NCBI RefSeq assembly: GCF_027922005.1
Contig: NZ_BSEV01000003.1
Location: 395,990 to 459,989, forward strand
Length of the DNA stretch: 64,000 nt
Direction of reading: 5' to 3'
DNA from: Streptosporangium carneum
GTDB taxonomy: Bacteria > Actinomycetota > Actinomycetes > Streptosporangiales > Streptosporangiaceae
In this document: positions 34,003 through 42,003 of the stretch, piece after piece
Layout of the letters: the number at the start of each line of letters is the position of its first letter
Position numbering within the stretch: the stretch's first letter is position 1
Made by a program: the position numbers and the translations under genes
The notes under the pieces: generated by a model
What the model was told of the DNA's origin: nothing
Database searches by the model: none
Seen by the model: only the letters and a program-made list of their open reading frames with translations

Positions 34003-34367
34003 GCGCGTCCCCCCGGGGGGTATACCTTGAGCGCCGCCTCGAGCGCCGTGGACTCCTCGGGGGTCAGCCGCTCCAGGAAGTGCACCAGGGTGGCCGCCTG
34101 GTTGCCGCCCGAGGCGAGGGTGCTGCGCATGAGCTCGGCGGTGTAGGCCTCCTTGCTGGCGACCGTCTCGTAGACGTACGCCCTGCCGACCGCCTTCCTG
34201 CGGAGCAGGCCCTTGGTGTGCAGCTTGTCCATCACGGTCATGACGGTGGTGTAGGCGATCTCCCGCTCACGGCGGAGGTCCTCGAGCACGTCCCTGACCG
34301 ACGCGGGCCTGCGGTACGACCACAGGCGCTCCATGATCGCGGATTCCAGGTCTCCCAGACCACGCAT
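33999..34367 (-). CDS. BlaI/MecI/CopY-family repressor
   Basis: 122 residues from ATG 34367 (GGGAG upstream). Winged helix: LGDLESAIMERLWSYRRPAS, REIAYTTVMTVMDKLHTKGL, LRRKAVGRAYVYETVASKEAY, then a C-terminal dimerisation part ending LEAALKVYPPGGRA. Translationally coupled to the M56 peptidase. It probably controls its own operon and perhaps the DUF6153-DUF305 genes. Confidence 0.9.
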   Translation of the reverse strand: MRGLGDLESAIMERLWSYRRPASVRDVLEDLRREREIAYTTVMTVMDKLHTKGLLRRKAVGRAYVYETVASKEAYTAELMRSTLASGGNQAATLVHFLERLTPEESTALEAALKVYPPGGRA

Positions 34368-34524
34368 CCCGTCAGACTCCCATCTACCTGCGGCTCGTTT
34401 GATGCTACCCGGCGTCGTAGACAACCGGCCAGGCCGAACCCAGCCCCTCTGGAGACCGCCGCCGTCCGCGCCGCGCGCGCCGATCACGCGTAGTAGAAAT
34501 CCCGATTTCCGGACACCCCTTTGC

Positions 34525-34545
34525 CTATACCCCTCAGGGGTATAG
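34525..34545. promoter_or_regulatory. CsoR-like operator palindrome
   Basis: CTATACCCCT and AGGGGTATAG form perfect 10-bp arms around one central C. The TATACCCC-GGGGTATA pattern matches the copper-sensor CsoR operators of actinomycetes. It lies 43 bases before the start of the His-rich peptide gene, overlapping a possible -10 (TATAGC). No csoR gene is in the window. Confidence 0.7.
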
Positions 34546-34588
34546 CGTGGAACGTGTCGGCGACGGACCGATGACCAAGGAGGCGGCG

Positions 34589-34702
34589 ATGACCGACTCG
34601 ATGCGGCACACGGACCACGGCGGACACGGGGAAGGCCACGCGCCCGACCACCACGCGCACACCGACCATCACGCGCACACCGGTCACCACACAGGCCACT
34701 GA
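34589..34702 (+). CDS. 37-residue His-rich peptide, probably metal-binding
   Basis: ATG 34589 has a perfect AAGGAGG five bases upstream; an in-frame ATG at 34571 is also open. The peptide has 13 histidines in 37 residues (MTDSMRHTDHGGHGEGH, then HH-A-H-T-D repeats) and no cysteine. It has its own CsoR-like operator and a strong terminator, so it looks like a genuine small gene. By composition and regulation it should bind copper or another transition metal in the cytosol. I know no named family for it. Too short for routine gene callers. Confidence 0.68.
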   Translation: MTDSMRHTDHGGHGEGHAPDHHAHTDHHAHTGHHTGH

Positions 34703-34765
34703 CGGCCACCACCGACGGCCATCTTCACGGCGGACGTCGCCGACGCCGACGACCGGCGCCCCCGC

Positions 34766-34793
34766 AAGGCCCCCGCGCGAGAGCGGGGGCCTT
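34766..34793 (+). terminator. Terminator after the His-rich peptide gene
   Basis: An 11-bp perfect stem AAGGCCCCCGC / GCGGGGGCCTT with a 6-base loop, 63 bases after the stop. Confidence 0.75.
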
Positions 34794-35063
34794 CACCAGG
34801 TTCAGGACCGGATCCAGCCCCGGCTCCACCGCCTCCGGCACCGATCCCCCGCCGCCGGGACAGGCCTTCGCCGCCGTCGAGACCAAATCGCAACAGGCCG
34901 ACGCCGAAGCGATCCGCGCGGCGCATCCCCACGCGCCCCGCGCGCCCGCGACGCCGACCGGACTCCGCCAGGTCACAGGAACCGCCGCTCAGCCCCGTCC
35001 ACCCCCACGGGGAACCCGAAGATCGAAAAGGTGGCTCCACGGTCCCGCCGTCCCCGAAAGATC

Positions 35064-35079
35064 GTACGGGACCAAAATA
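35064..35079. promoter_or_regulatory. GGGACCAAA box (possible MarR site)
   Basis: GTACGGGACCAAAATA shares the GGGACCAAA core with 35132-35148 and, in reverse orientation, with 40905-40920 beside the MarR gene. Confidence 0.4.
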
Positions 35080-35131
35080 AATCATCACTCTTTACATTGA
35101 TGTGACTTGTTCACGGGGGGTGAGCGCCATA

Positions 35132-35148
35132 TGTTTTGGGACCAAACA
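35132..35148. promoter_or_regulatory. Imperfect palindrome upstream of the ABC transporter (possible MarR site)
   Basis: TGTTTTGGGACCAAACA reads on the other strand TGTTTGGTCCCAAAACA, nearly the same as TGTTTGGTCCCGAACA at 40905-40920 in front of the MarR/SDR genes. Confidence 0.5.
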
Positions 35149-35417
35149 TTGAGCATGCCTCGCTGTAGGAGTCCTCGATGCGTACCACCCCGGATCTCCT
35201 GGTGCCCGGCACCACGGCATCGGCGGCCGATCCTGCCCTGGCTCGTGGAGGGCATGCGACGGGCGACGGTGACCTGCGCCTTCGCCCGCGACCAGACCCC
35301 GATCCGGGCGAACCAGCCGGGTGCTGCGACGTGCCCACCACCTTGACGATCCCAGGTGTCCGACTCCCTCGCCACCGTTGATCGTCAGCCCCCCAACCTC
35401 ATGAAAGGCACCGTCCC

Positions 35418-36617
35418 ATGAGAAAGATCTCCAAGGGCCTCGCGGCGGGAGCGGTCGCGCTTCTCGCCGTCAGCGTCACCGCATGCGGGTCGGGCGAGAC
35501 CAAGGGCTCCGGCGGCGGCGCCACGTCGGCCGACCCCATCGTCGTGGGGGCGATCAGCTCTCTGAGCGGTCCCGCCGCCTTCCCTGAGGCGTCCCAGGCG
35601 GCCAAGGCCGTCTTCGACCGCGTCAACGCCGCGGGAGGGATCAACGGCCGCAAGATCTCCTACGTCAGCGTGGACGACAAGGGCGACCCCAGCACCGCCG
35701 CCCAGGTCTCCCGGGACCTCATCCAGAACAAGGGCGCCGTCGCGCTCGCCGGCGGCGCCAGCCTGCTGGACTGCCAGGTCAACGGGGCCTTCTACAGCCA
35801 GTCGGGGATCTCCTCGATCTCCGGCACCGGCATCGACCCCGGCTGCTTCACCTCCCCCGCCATCTCCCCGGTGAACACCGGCCCCTTCCTCGGTACGACC
35901 GTCAGCCTCTACCACGCCTCCGAGGTGCTGAAGATAGACAAGCTGTGCGGCTTCTTCGTCATCCTCGGCGGCACGTCCGAGGCCTACAAGGGCGCCGTCG
36001 ACCAGTGGTCGAAGATCACCGGCAAGCAGCTCCTCATCAACGACCGGAGCCTGTCGGGCAACACCACCGACTACACCCCCTACATCCTGCGGGCGCGTGA
36101 CGCCGGCTGTAAGGGCGTCGTCTTCAACGGCACCGAGCCCATGTCCGTCGGCTGGGTGAAGGCCGCCCAGGCGCAGGGCATCACCGGCATCAAGTGGCTG
36201 GTGCTCACCTCGACGTACACCGACGCCGCGGTCAAGGCCTTCGGCGACGCGGGCAAGGACGTCGTGGCCCTGTCCGAGTTCGAGCCCTACTCGGACGCCT
36301 CGTCGACCGCGACGAAGGACTGGCGGGAGCTCATGACCCAGAGCAAGGTGCCGCTCACCTCCTTCGCCCAGGGCGGATACCAGGCCGCGACGAACCTGGT
36401 GACCGTGCTCAAGGGCATCAAGGGCGACATCACCCGCGAGTCGGTGACCGCGGCGCTGAAGGCGCTCCAGCCCATCGAGTCGGGCATGGTGGGCACGCCG
36501 TACACCTTCGGCCCCGAGCAGGCGCACGCCTCCAACAGGGCGGCCAAGTTCGTCCAGCCGGACAACGGCTCCTGGAAGGTCATGACCCCGGACTGGATCC
36601 GGCTGCCCAATGCTTGA
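35418..36617 (+). CDS. Branched-chain amino-acid-type ABC transporter substrate-binding lipoprotein
   Basis: 399 residues. Signal sequence with lipobox (LAVSVTACGSG), then a type I periplasmic-binding fold (Peripla_BP_6): PIVVGAISSLSGPAAFPEAS, AAGGINGRKISYVSVDDKGD, GVVFNGTEPMSVGWVKAAQA. It delivers a small organic solute to the permeases encoded next. Substrate unknown; the nearby SDR and MarR genes may indicate an aromatic or other catabolic substrate. Overlaps the permease gene by 8 bases. Confidence 0.92.
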   Translation: MRKISKGLAAGAVALLAVSVTACGSGETKGSGGGATSADPIVVGAISSLSGPAAFPEASQAAKAVFDRVNAAGGINGRKISYVSVDDKGDPSTAAQVSRDLIQNKGAVALAGGASLLDCQVNGAFYSQSGISSISGTGIDPGCFTSPAISPVNTGPFLGTTVSLYHASEVLKIDKLCGFFVILGGTSEAYKGAVDQWSKITGKQLLINDRSLSGNTTDYTPYILRARDAGCKGVVFNGTEPMSVGWVKAAQAQGITGIKWLVLTSTYTDAAVKAFGDAGKDVVALSEFEPYSDASSTATKDWRELMTQSKVPLTSFAQGGYQAATNLVTVLKGIKGDITRESVTAALKALQPIESGMVGTPYTFGPEQAHASNRAAKFVQPDNGSWKVMTPDWIRLPNA

Positions 36618-37467
36618 GGGCGCCATCGCAGGCCTGACCGCGGGCGGCGCCTACGCCGTCCTCGGTCTGTGCCTGACTCTGATGTATCGCCTGGGCCGGG
36701 TGGTCAACCTCGCCCAGGCGGCGATCGGCGTCGTCGGCGTCTACACGATGTCGGTCCTGGCCGACGGCGGCATGCCGTACGCGCTGGCGGTCCTGGTCGG
36801 CCTCGCCGGTTCGGCGCTGGTCGCCGCCGCGCTGGGCTACATGATGGGCCGCTGGTTCGCCGAGGCCGGGACCGACCAGCGCTCCGCGATCGCCATCGCC
36901 TACCTCGTAGGCCTGCTCGCCGCCGAGTACCTCGCCTTCGGCACCGACCCCCGCCAGATTCCCGGCGTCCTGAGCGGCCCGCTGACGACGGTCGGCGGTG
37001 TCACCATCACCCAGGCGGCCGCGGTCTGCGTGGCCGCGGCGGTGCTCATCACCGCGGGCGTCTCGGTGTTCCTGGCCAGGACCGCGGTCGGACTGCGGCT
37101 GCGCGCGTTGTCGCAGCGGCCGACCACGGCCGAGCTGATGGGCATTCCGAGCCGCCGCCTGGGCGTCGGGCTGTGGGCCGTGACCGGCCTGCTGGCCACC
37201 GCCGTGCTGCTGGTCGTGGCCCCGCAGCAGAACAGCGACCAGCTCTCCCTCGGCCTCATGGTGATCCCGGCCTGCGCCGCGGCACTGGTGGGAGGGTTCA
37301 GGAGCCTGATCGGCACCGCCGTCGGCGGGCTCGCGCTCGGCGCCCTGCAGGGGGCGCTCGCGCATGTCAGTCAGTTGCAGGAGTTCCGCGACGTGGTCCC
37401 CTTCGTGGCGATCCTCGCGATCCTGCTCTGGTCCCAGCGTGGGGAGGTGTGGGATGCGGCGCGTTGA
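36610..37467 (+). CDS. LivH-type ABC permease
   Basis: 285 residues, about eight helices, with the LivH N-terminal signature AIAGLTAGGAYAVLGLCLTL and LGRVVNLAQAAIGVVGVYTM, and the conserved GLRLRALSQRPTTAELMGIP loop that contacts the ATPase. ATG 36610 lies inside the end of the binding-protein gene. It overlaps the next gene by 14 bases. Confidence 0.92.
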   Translation: MLEGAIAGLTAGGAYAVLGLCLTLMYRLGRVVNLAQAAIGVVGVYTMSVLADGGMPYALAVLVGLAGSALVAAALGYMMGRWFAEAGTDQRSAIAIAYLVGLLAAEYLAFGTDPRQIPGVLSGPLTTVGGVTITQAAAVCVAAAVLITAGVSVFLARTAVGLRLRALSQRPTTAELMGIPSRRLGVGLWAVTGLLATAVLLVVAPQQNSDQLSLGLMVIPACAAALVGGFRSLIGTAVGGLALGALQGALAHVSQLQEFRDVVPFVAILAILLWSQRGEVWDAAR

Positions 37468-39166
37468 GGCGACCGGACCCGCGGCACAGCTCGTCGGCGC
37501 GCTCGCCGTGATCGCCGTGCTGGCCGCGGTCGTACCGCAGTACTGGCTCTTCCTGGGGACCTCGGCCCTGGTGGCGGCGATCTCGCTGAGCGGGCTCGGC
37601 GTCGTCACGGGACGGGCGGGGATGATCTCGCTGTGCCAGATGTCGTTCATGGCGCTGGGCGCCTGGGTCGTCTGCGAGCTGAACGTCCTGGGCGCGCCCG
37701 GCGGCCTCATCGTCTGGGTGCTGGTCGGCGGCCTCGCCGCCGTTCCGCTCGGCGTCCTCCTCGGGCTGCCCGCGCTGCGGCTGCGGGGCGTGCACCTGGC
37801 GGTGGTCACCCTGGGGTTCGCCGCCGCGGCCGACGTGATCATCGCGGCCGCCGGCTTCCCCGGCGCGACCACCTTCCAGCCGGTGCTCAGGCCCTCGCTG
37901 ATCGCCGGCGACACCGCCTACTTCGTGTTCGCCGCCCTGGTCTTCGTGGCCGGAGCGGTCGCGATGCGGCTGCTCGGCCGCACCCGGTACGGCACGGCCT
38001 GGCGGGCGCTGCGTTTCTCCGAGCGCGCCACGGCCGCGGCGGGCATGAGCGTGCCGCGCGCCAAGCTGGCGGCGTTCGCGCTGAGCGCCTTCTTCGGCGG
38101 CCTGGCGGGAGGCGTCCTGTCCGGCCAGATCGGCGTGGTGACCGCGCAGAACTTCGACACCATCGACTCCCTCATCCTGCTGGTCGTGGCCGTGATGGCG
38201 GGCAGCGAGTACGCGGGCGGGGCGATCGCCGGAGGCGTCCTGATGGTGTTCGTCCCGGAGATCTTCCGGGGCCTCGGCATCCCGCAGGACTGGGGCAGCC
38301 TGGTGTTCGCCGTGGGCGCCGTGCAGACCCTGACGACCGGGCTCAGCATGAGCGAGGACCTGGTGCGCCGGTTCCGCCGCCGCAGGGCCGTTCCCGCCCA
38401 GGCCCCGCGGCGCACGGACGAGCCGGGCCCCGCCGTGACGCCCGTGAAGGGAGAGCGGCCCGTCCTGGTGGTCGAGGGACTGTCCGTCGCCTACGGGCGG
38501 ATCACCGCGCTCGCCGAGGTCGACCTGGTCGTCCCCGAGCGGACCGTGATGGGGCTGATCGGGCCCAACGGCGCGGGCAAGTCGACGTTCACCGACGCGG
38601 TGACCGGTTTCATCCCCGGCGCGACCGGCTCGGTCACGCTCGACGGACGCAAGCTGGACGGCCTGCCCGTCCACCGCAGGGCGGCGGCGGGCCTGCGCCG
38701 CACCTTCCAGCAGGACCGCGTTCCTCCGGGTCTCACCGTCGCCGGGTTCCTGCGCTTCTCCGCGCACCGCAGGGTGAGCGCGGCCGAGTTGGAGGAGATG
38801 GCAGACTTCCTGAACCTGGGCACGCTGGAGCGGCACGTCAGCGAGCTCGACGTGGGCAGCAGGCGGCTGCTGGAGGTGGCGGGCGCGCTGCTGTCGCGCC
38901 CCAAGGTGATCATCCTGGACGAGCCCGCCGCGGGTCTCGCCCACGCCGAGTCCATGGAGCTCGCCGAACGCCTGACCGAGGTGCCCGGCCGCTTCGGGAC
39001 CTCGGTCCTGCTGATCGAACACGATCTGGAAATGGTGCGGCGCGCCTGCGCCGAGGTCGTGGTGCTGGACTTCGGCCAGGTGATCGCGGCGGGGCCGCCG
39101 GCGACGACGCTGGCCAGGCCGGAGGTCGCCCGCGCGTATCTGGGAGACGAGGTGGCGCTGGCATGA
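37454..39166 (+). CDS. LivM permease fused to LivG ATPase
   Basis: 570 residues from ATG 37454, overlapping the LivH stop. Residues about 1-310 are a LivM permease (GLGVVTGRAGMISLCQMSFM, LRLRGVHLAVVTLGFAAAAD, RTRYGTAWRALRFSERATAA). After an Arg/Pro linker (about 310-335), residues 335-570 are a LivG ATPase: Walker A GPNGAGKST, Q-loop RRTFQQDRV, signature-like LDVGSRRLLEVAGAL (divergent from the usual LSGGQ), Walker B VIILDEP, His-switch LLIEHDLEMV. Such fusions exist in actinomycetes. The ABC signature is unusual. Confidence 0.92.
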   Translation: MRRVEATGPAAQLVGALAVIAVLAAVVPQYWLFLGTSALVAAISLSGLGVVTGRAGMISLCQMSFMALGAWVVCELNVLGAPGGLIVWVLVGGLAAVPLGVLLGLPALRLRGVHLAVVTLGFAAAADVIIAAAGFPGATTFQPVLRPSLIAGDTAYFVFAALVFVAGAVAMRLLGRTRYGTAWRALRFSERATAAAGMSVPRAKLAAFALSAFFGGLAGGVLSGQIGVVTAQNFDTIDSLILLVVAVMAGSEYAGGAIAGGVLMVFVPEIFRGLGIPQDWGSLVFAVGAVQTLTTGLSMSEDLVRRFRRRRAVPAQAPRRTDEPGPAVTPVKGERPVLVVEGLSVAYGRITALAEVDLVVPERTVMGLIGPNGAGKSTFTDAVTGFIPGATGSVTLDGRKLDGLPVHRRAAAGLRRTFQQDRVPPGLTVAGFLRFSAHRRVSAAELEEMADFLNLGTLERHVSELDVGSRRLLEVAGALLSRPKVIILDEPAAGLAHAESMELAERLTEVPGRFGTSVLLIEHDLEMVRRACAEVVVLDFGQVIAAGPPATTLARPEVARAYLGDEVALA

Positions 39167-39876
39167 CGTCCCAACTGGTGCTTCAGGACGTGACCGTCGC
39201 GCGCGGCGGCGCCCCGGTCGTCCGGGGGGTCTCGCTCACCGCGCCCGCCGGCGAGGTGACCGCGCTGCTCGGGCCGAACGGCGCGGGCAAGACCACGCTC
39301 CTGGAGTCGATCTCGGGGGTGATCCCGGTCACGAGCGGAACCGTCTCGCTCAACGGCACGAACCTGACGGGCCTCGACCGGGTCGCCCGTGCCAGGGCGG
39401 GAGTCGCCCACGTCGAGCAGGGCCGCACGGTCTTCCCCGACCTGACGGTCGCGGAGAACATCCTCGTGGTGCGGCGCGGCCCCGGCGTGATCGACCAGGC
39501 CCTCGAGCTGTTCCCCGAGCTGCACAAGAGGCTCGACGTCGCCGCCTCGCTGCTGTCGGGAGGAGAACAGCAGATGCTCGTGCTCGCCAGGGCGCTGGCG
39601 AGCAGGCCGACGGCGTTGCTGATCGACGAGATGTCGCTCGGCCTCGCGCCGGTGATCGTCCAGCGGCTGCTGCCCGTGGTGCGGGACCTGGCGAAGTCCG
39701 GGGTGGCGGTGCTGCTCGTCGAGCAGTTCGCGACCCTGGCCCTGAAGATCGCGGACACCGCGCACGTGCTCGCGAGCGGCGCGCTGACCTATTCGGGGTC
39801 CGCCGAGGAGCTGCGCTCGACTCCGGGCAAGCTGCACGCGGCCTACCTCGGGGAGACGGCCGCCCAGGCCGGGTGA
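39163..39876 (+). CDS. LivF-type ABC ATPase
   Basis: 237 residues from ATG 39163 (ATGA overlap). Walker A GPNGAGKTT, signature LLSGGEQQMLVLARAL, Walker B ALLIDEMSLGLAP, His-loop replaced by Gln (VLLVEQF), as is normal for LivF. It completes the transporter encoded from 35418. A large hairpin follows at 39989. Confidence 0.93.
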   Translation: MTSQLVLQDVTVARGGAPVVRGVSLTAPAGEVTALLGPNGAGKTTLLESISGVIPVTSGTVSLNGTNLTGLDRVARARAGVAHVEQGRTVFPDLTVAENILVVRRGPGVIDQALELFPELHKRLDVAASLLSGGEQQMLVLARALASRPTALLIDEMSLGLAPVIVQRLLPVVRDLAKSGVAVLLVEQFATLALKIADTAHVLASGALTYSGSAEELRSTPGKLHAAYLGETAAQAG

Positions 39877-39988
39877 GGCGGCGCGGGGTCCAGCCACCCC
39901 GCGCCCCCGCCCCCCTGCCCCGCGCCGCCTCGCCGGGGCGCCCGTGGACGCCCGGTCCTGACGCCTGAAGGAGGTCAGGACCGGGTAC

Positions 39989-40027
39989 GGCCCCGCCCGG
40001 CCAGATGCGTCCTGGCCGGGCGGGGCC
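39989..40027. terminator. Strong hairpin terminator
   Basis: A 15-bp perfect stem (GGCCCCGCCCGGCCA / TGGCCGGGCGGGGCC) with a 9-base loop, between the ABC operon and the convergent MarR gene. Confidence 0.8.
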
Positions 40028-40139
40028 GACGGGCGCGGCACGGGAGACCCGGAGCACGGGGTTCGCGGCCCGGAGACCGGAGCGAGCGCCCTCGGCCGGG
40101 TCGGGCGGTTTTCCGGAGCGGGAGGCCCGCGGCCGGGGG

Positions 40140-40667
40140 TCAGGCTCGCTCGGCGCGCTCCAGGTGCTGGACGACCAGGCGCAGGCTGGAGGCGAGATCG
40201 CGGCGTCGCTCGCTGTCGAGCTCCCTGACGACGAAGGCCTCCTCCTGGTTGAACTGGGGGAAGAGCGTCCGCATCAGGCGCTCGCCGGACAGGGTCAGGG
40301 TCACCATCACGCGACGCCTGTCGGCGGGGTTGGGCATCCGCTGGACGTACCGGTAGGACTCCAGGGTCTTGAGGACGCCGGTGAGGGTGCCCTTGGCGAT
40401 CCCCGCCTCCTCGGCGACGTGCCGGGTCTCGCTCTCTCCCCAGATCCACACGACCCACATGACGACGAAGCCGGTCCAGGTGAGACCGGTGTCGCGGAGC
40501 ACGGTCTGTTCGAGATGGTTGCGGATCGCCGCCGACGCCCGGTAAATGTTGGACACCGCCCACATCGCCTCGAAGTCGAGGTTGAGACCGCCGAGCCGGT
40601 CGCCGACGGCCTCCTCGGTGCTGCGCAGAGTGTGGTGTCCCGTCATCTCGGTGCGGCGCTCCCTCAC
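40140..40667 (-). CDS. MarR-family regulator (probable controller of the ABC and SDR genes)
   Basis: 175 residues from GTG 40667; ATG 40646 is an alternative. Winged helix: TGLTWTGFVVMWVVWIWGES, HVAEEAGIAKGTLTGVLKTL, RYVQRMPNPADRRRVMVTLT. The divergent SDR gene and the ABC operon both carry a TTTGGTCCC box in front, one of them directly between this gene and the SDR. Ligand unknown. Confidence 0.88.
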   Translation of the reverse strand: MRERRTEMTGHHTLRSTEEAVGDRLGGLNLDFEAMWAVSNIYRASAAIRNHLEQTVLRDTGLTWTGFVVMWVVWIWGESETRHVAEEAGIAKGTLTGVLKTLESYRYVQRMPNPADRRRVMVTLTLSGERLMRTLFPQFNQEEAFVVRELDSERRRDLASSLRLVVQHLERAERA

Positions 40668-40904
40668 TGTTTTGCCTTCACCCTACGATCACATTCGCCG
40701 GGATCGCGCGAGGAACTCCGCGCCGCGACCGGTCCGCCCGTGGCGTGCCGCACGGGCGCGACGCCCGGCGAACCGGGCACGGAGAGCACAGGCGAGCCGA
40801 GGGGACACCTCGCGCGGGACGCGTCGGCCGGGCACGCGGGCAGGTGTCTCCGGAATGAGGGAGCCGAATGCCCGGCGGGCCCGCGAGAGCCCCGGAACAA
40901 CGAG

Positions 40905-40920
40905 TGTTTGGTCCCGAACA
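40905..40920. promoter_or_regulatory. Imperfect palindrome TGTTTGGTCCCGAACA (possible MarR operator)
   Basis: 12 of 16 positions are symmetric. The same TGTTTGGTCCC core is found, inverted, at 35132-35148 before the ABC transporter and in part at 35064-35079. Confidence 0.55.
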
Positions 40921-40949
40921 ATATTTCAGGCGCATACCGGGGAGCAAGG

Positions 40950-40979
40950 TGTTTCACCGAAAGGTTTTCTCGTGAAACA
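40950..40979. promoter_or_regulatory. 8-bp inverted repeat in the SDR leader
   Basis: TGTTTCAC and GTGAAACA are separated by 14 bases, upstream of the SDR gene. Either an operator for another regulator or a leader hairpin. Confidence 0.45.
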
Positions 40980-41129
40980 GCATGTGACCAAGGCTCCGCG
41001 ACCGCACTCCGCCTTGTGCCACCCCCTCGTTCCCCTTATCGTACGGAAGCAAATGAATTGCTCGTCATTCGGTTTCCCGTCAGCCGTACGGAGCCATCTG
41101 ACGTTCCATCTCACGACGAGGAGCCCGTG

Positions 41130-41837
41130 ATGGATCTCGGACTGTCCGGCCGTTCGGTCCTGGTCACCGGTGGGGCCAGCGGGATAGGCCGCGCCACCGT
41201 TGACGCCTTTCTCGCGGAGGGCGCCGTGGTGACCGTCCTCGACCGTGCGCGGAAACCCGCGGACCTGGACGTCGCCTGGGTGCAGGGAGACGTGACCGAC
41301 GAGGAGGCCGTACGCTCCGCGGTCCCGCCGAGGCTGGACGTCGCCGTCGGATGCGCGGGCATCTCGGGCCCCATGGGGAAGAACGCGCGGGAGATCGACC
41401 AGGCCGACTTCGCCAGGACCGTGGAGGTCAACCTCACCGGACAGTTCCTGCTGGCCAAGCACGCCGCGCCCGCGCTCGCCGCGAGCACGGCCCCCTCGAT
41501 CGTGTTCGTCGCCTCCGACTCCAGCTTCGTCGCCGCCCCCGGCATGGCCGCCTACTGCGCCTCCAAGGGCGGCGTCCTGATGCTCACCAAGGCGCTGGCG
41601 GTGGACTTCCAGCCGGACGGCATCCGGGTGAACTGCGTCTGCCCGAGCATCGTCGACACCCCCATGGCCAGGGGCGACCTGGGCGACGCCTTCGACGAGC
41701 TGGACTGTCCGGTGCTGCGTCCCGAGGACGTCGCCCGCTCGATCCTCTACCTGGCCTCGCCGGCGTCCAGGGGCGTCAACGGCACCGCACAGGTCCTGGA
41801 CTTCGGCGGCCTGGCCACCTCCACCTTTCCCGCCTGA
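41130..41837 (+). CDS. Short-chain dehydrogenase/reductase
   Basis: 235 residues from ATG 41130 (GAGGAG at 41118). Rossmann motif VTGGASGIGRAT, NAG-like VGCAGISGP, catalytic Ser in FVASDSSF and Tyr-x3-Lys in MAAYCASKGG. An NAD(P)-dependent oxidoreductase; substrate unknown. It shares a probable operator with the ABC importer, so it may act on the imported compound. Confidence 0.9.
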   Translation: MDLGLSGRSVLVTGGASGIGRATVDAFLAEGAVVTVLDRARKPADLDVAWVQGDVTDEEAVRSAVPPRLDVAVGCAGISGPMGKNAREIDQADFARTVEVNLTGQFLLAKHAAPALAASTAPSIVFVASDSSFVAAPGMAAYCASKGGVLMLTKALAVDFQPDGIRVNCVCPSIVDTPMARGDLGDAFDELDCPVLRPEDVARSILYLASPASRGVNGTAQVLDFGGLATSTFPA

Positions 41838-42003
41838 ACCCCCACCTGCACCCGCGGCCGCCTCTCCCCCGAGGCGTCCCGCCCGACGCTCCGCCCGGCC
41901 TCCCGCCCGAACCGGCGTCACCGCCTCGTCGCGGGGCGCGGGGCGCGGGGCCTCGGCCGCGTCCCGCGCCGGCTCTCCGGAAGGGACGGCTTCGCCCCTC
42001 CCC

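Larger units (their letters stand above)
34794..35417. other. Intergenic region with two MarR-like boxes, no gene supported
   Basis: Open frames here (for example a 67-codon one at 35178 with an AGGAG site) have atypical codon use and no family resemblance. The regulatory boxes at 35064-35079 and 35132-35148 suggest it is mainly the control region of the ABC transporter operon starting at 35418. Confidence 0.45.
40668..41129. other. Divergent control region between the MarR and SDR genes
   Basis: Holds the MarR-like box at 40905 and a second inverted repeat at 40950. The stretch 40890-41110 is noticeably richer in A and T than its surroundings. No gene supported. Confidence 0.5.

Noticed and set aside
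34011..34026. CCCCCCGGGGGGTATACC resembling half of a CsoR site
   Set aside because: It lies inside the end of the BlaI gene (coding YPPGG) and lacks the matching left arm. Probably chance.
35107..35381. Two open frames (79 and 67 codons) upstream of the ABC operon, one with an AGGAG site
   Set aside because: No family resemblance, mixed third-position composition, and the area holds regulator boxes. Not enough to call a gene.
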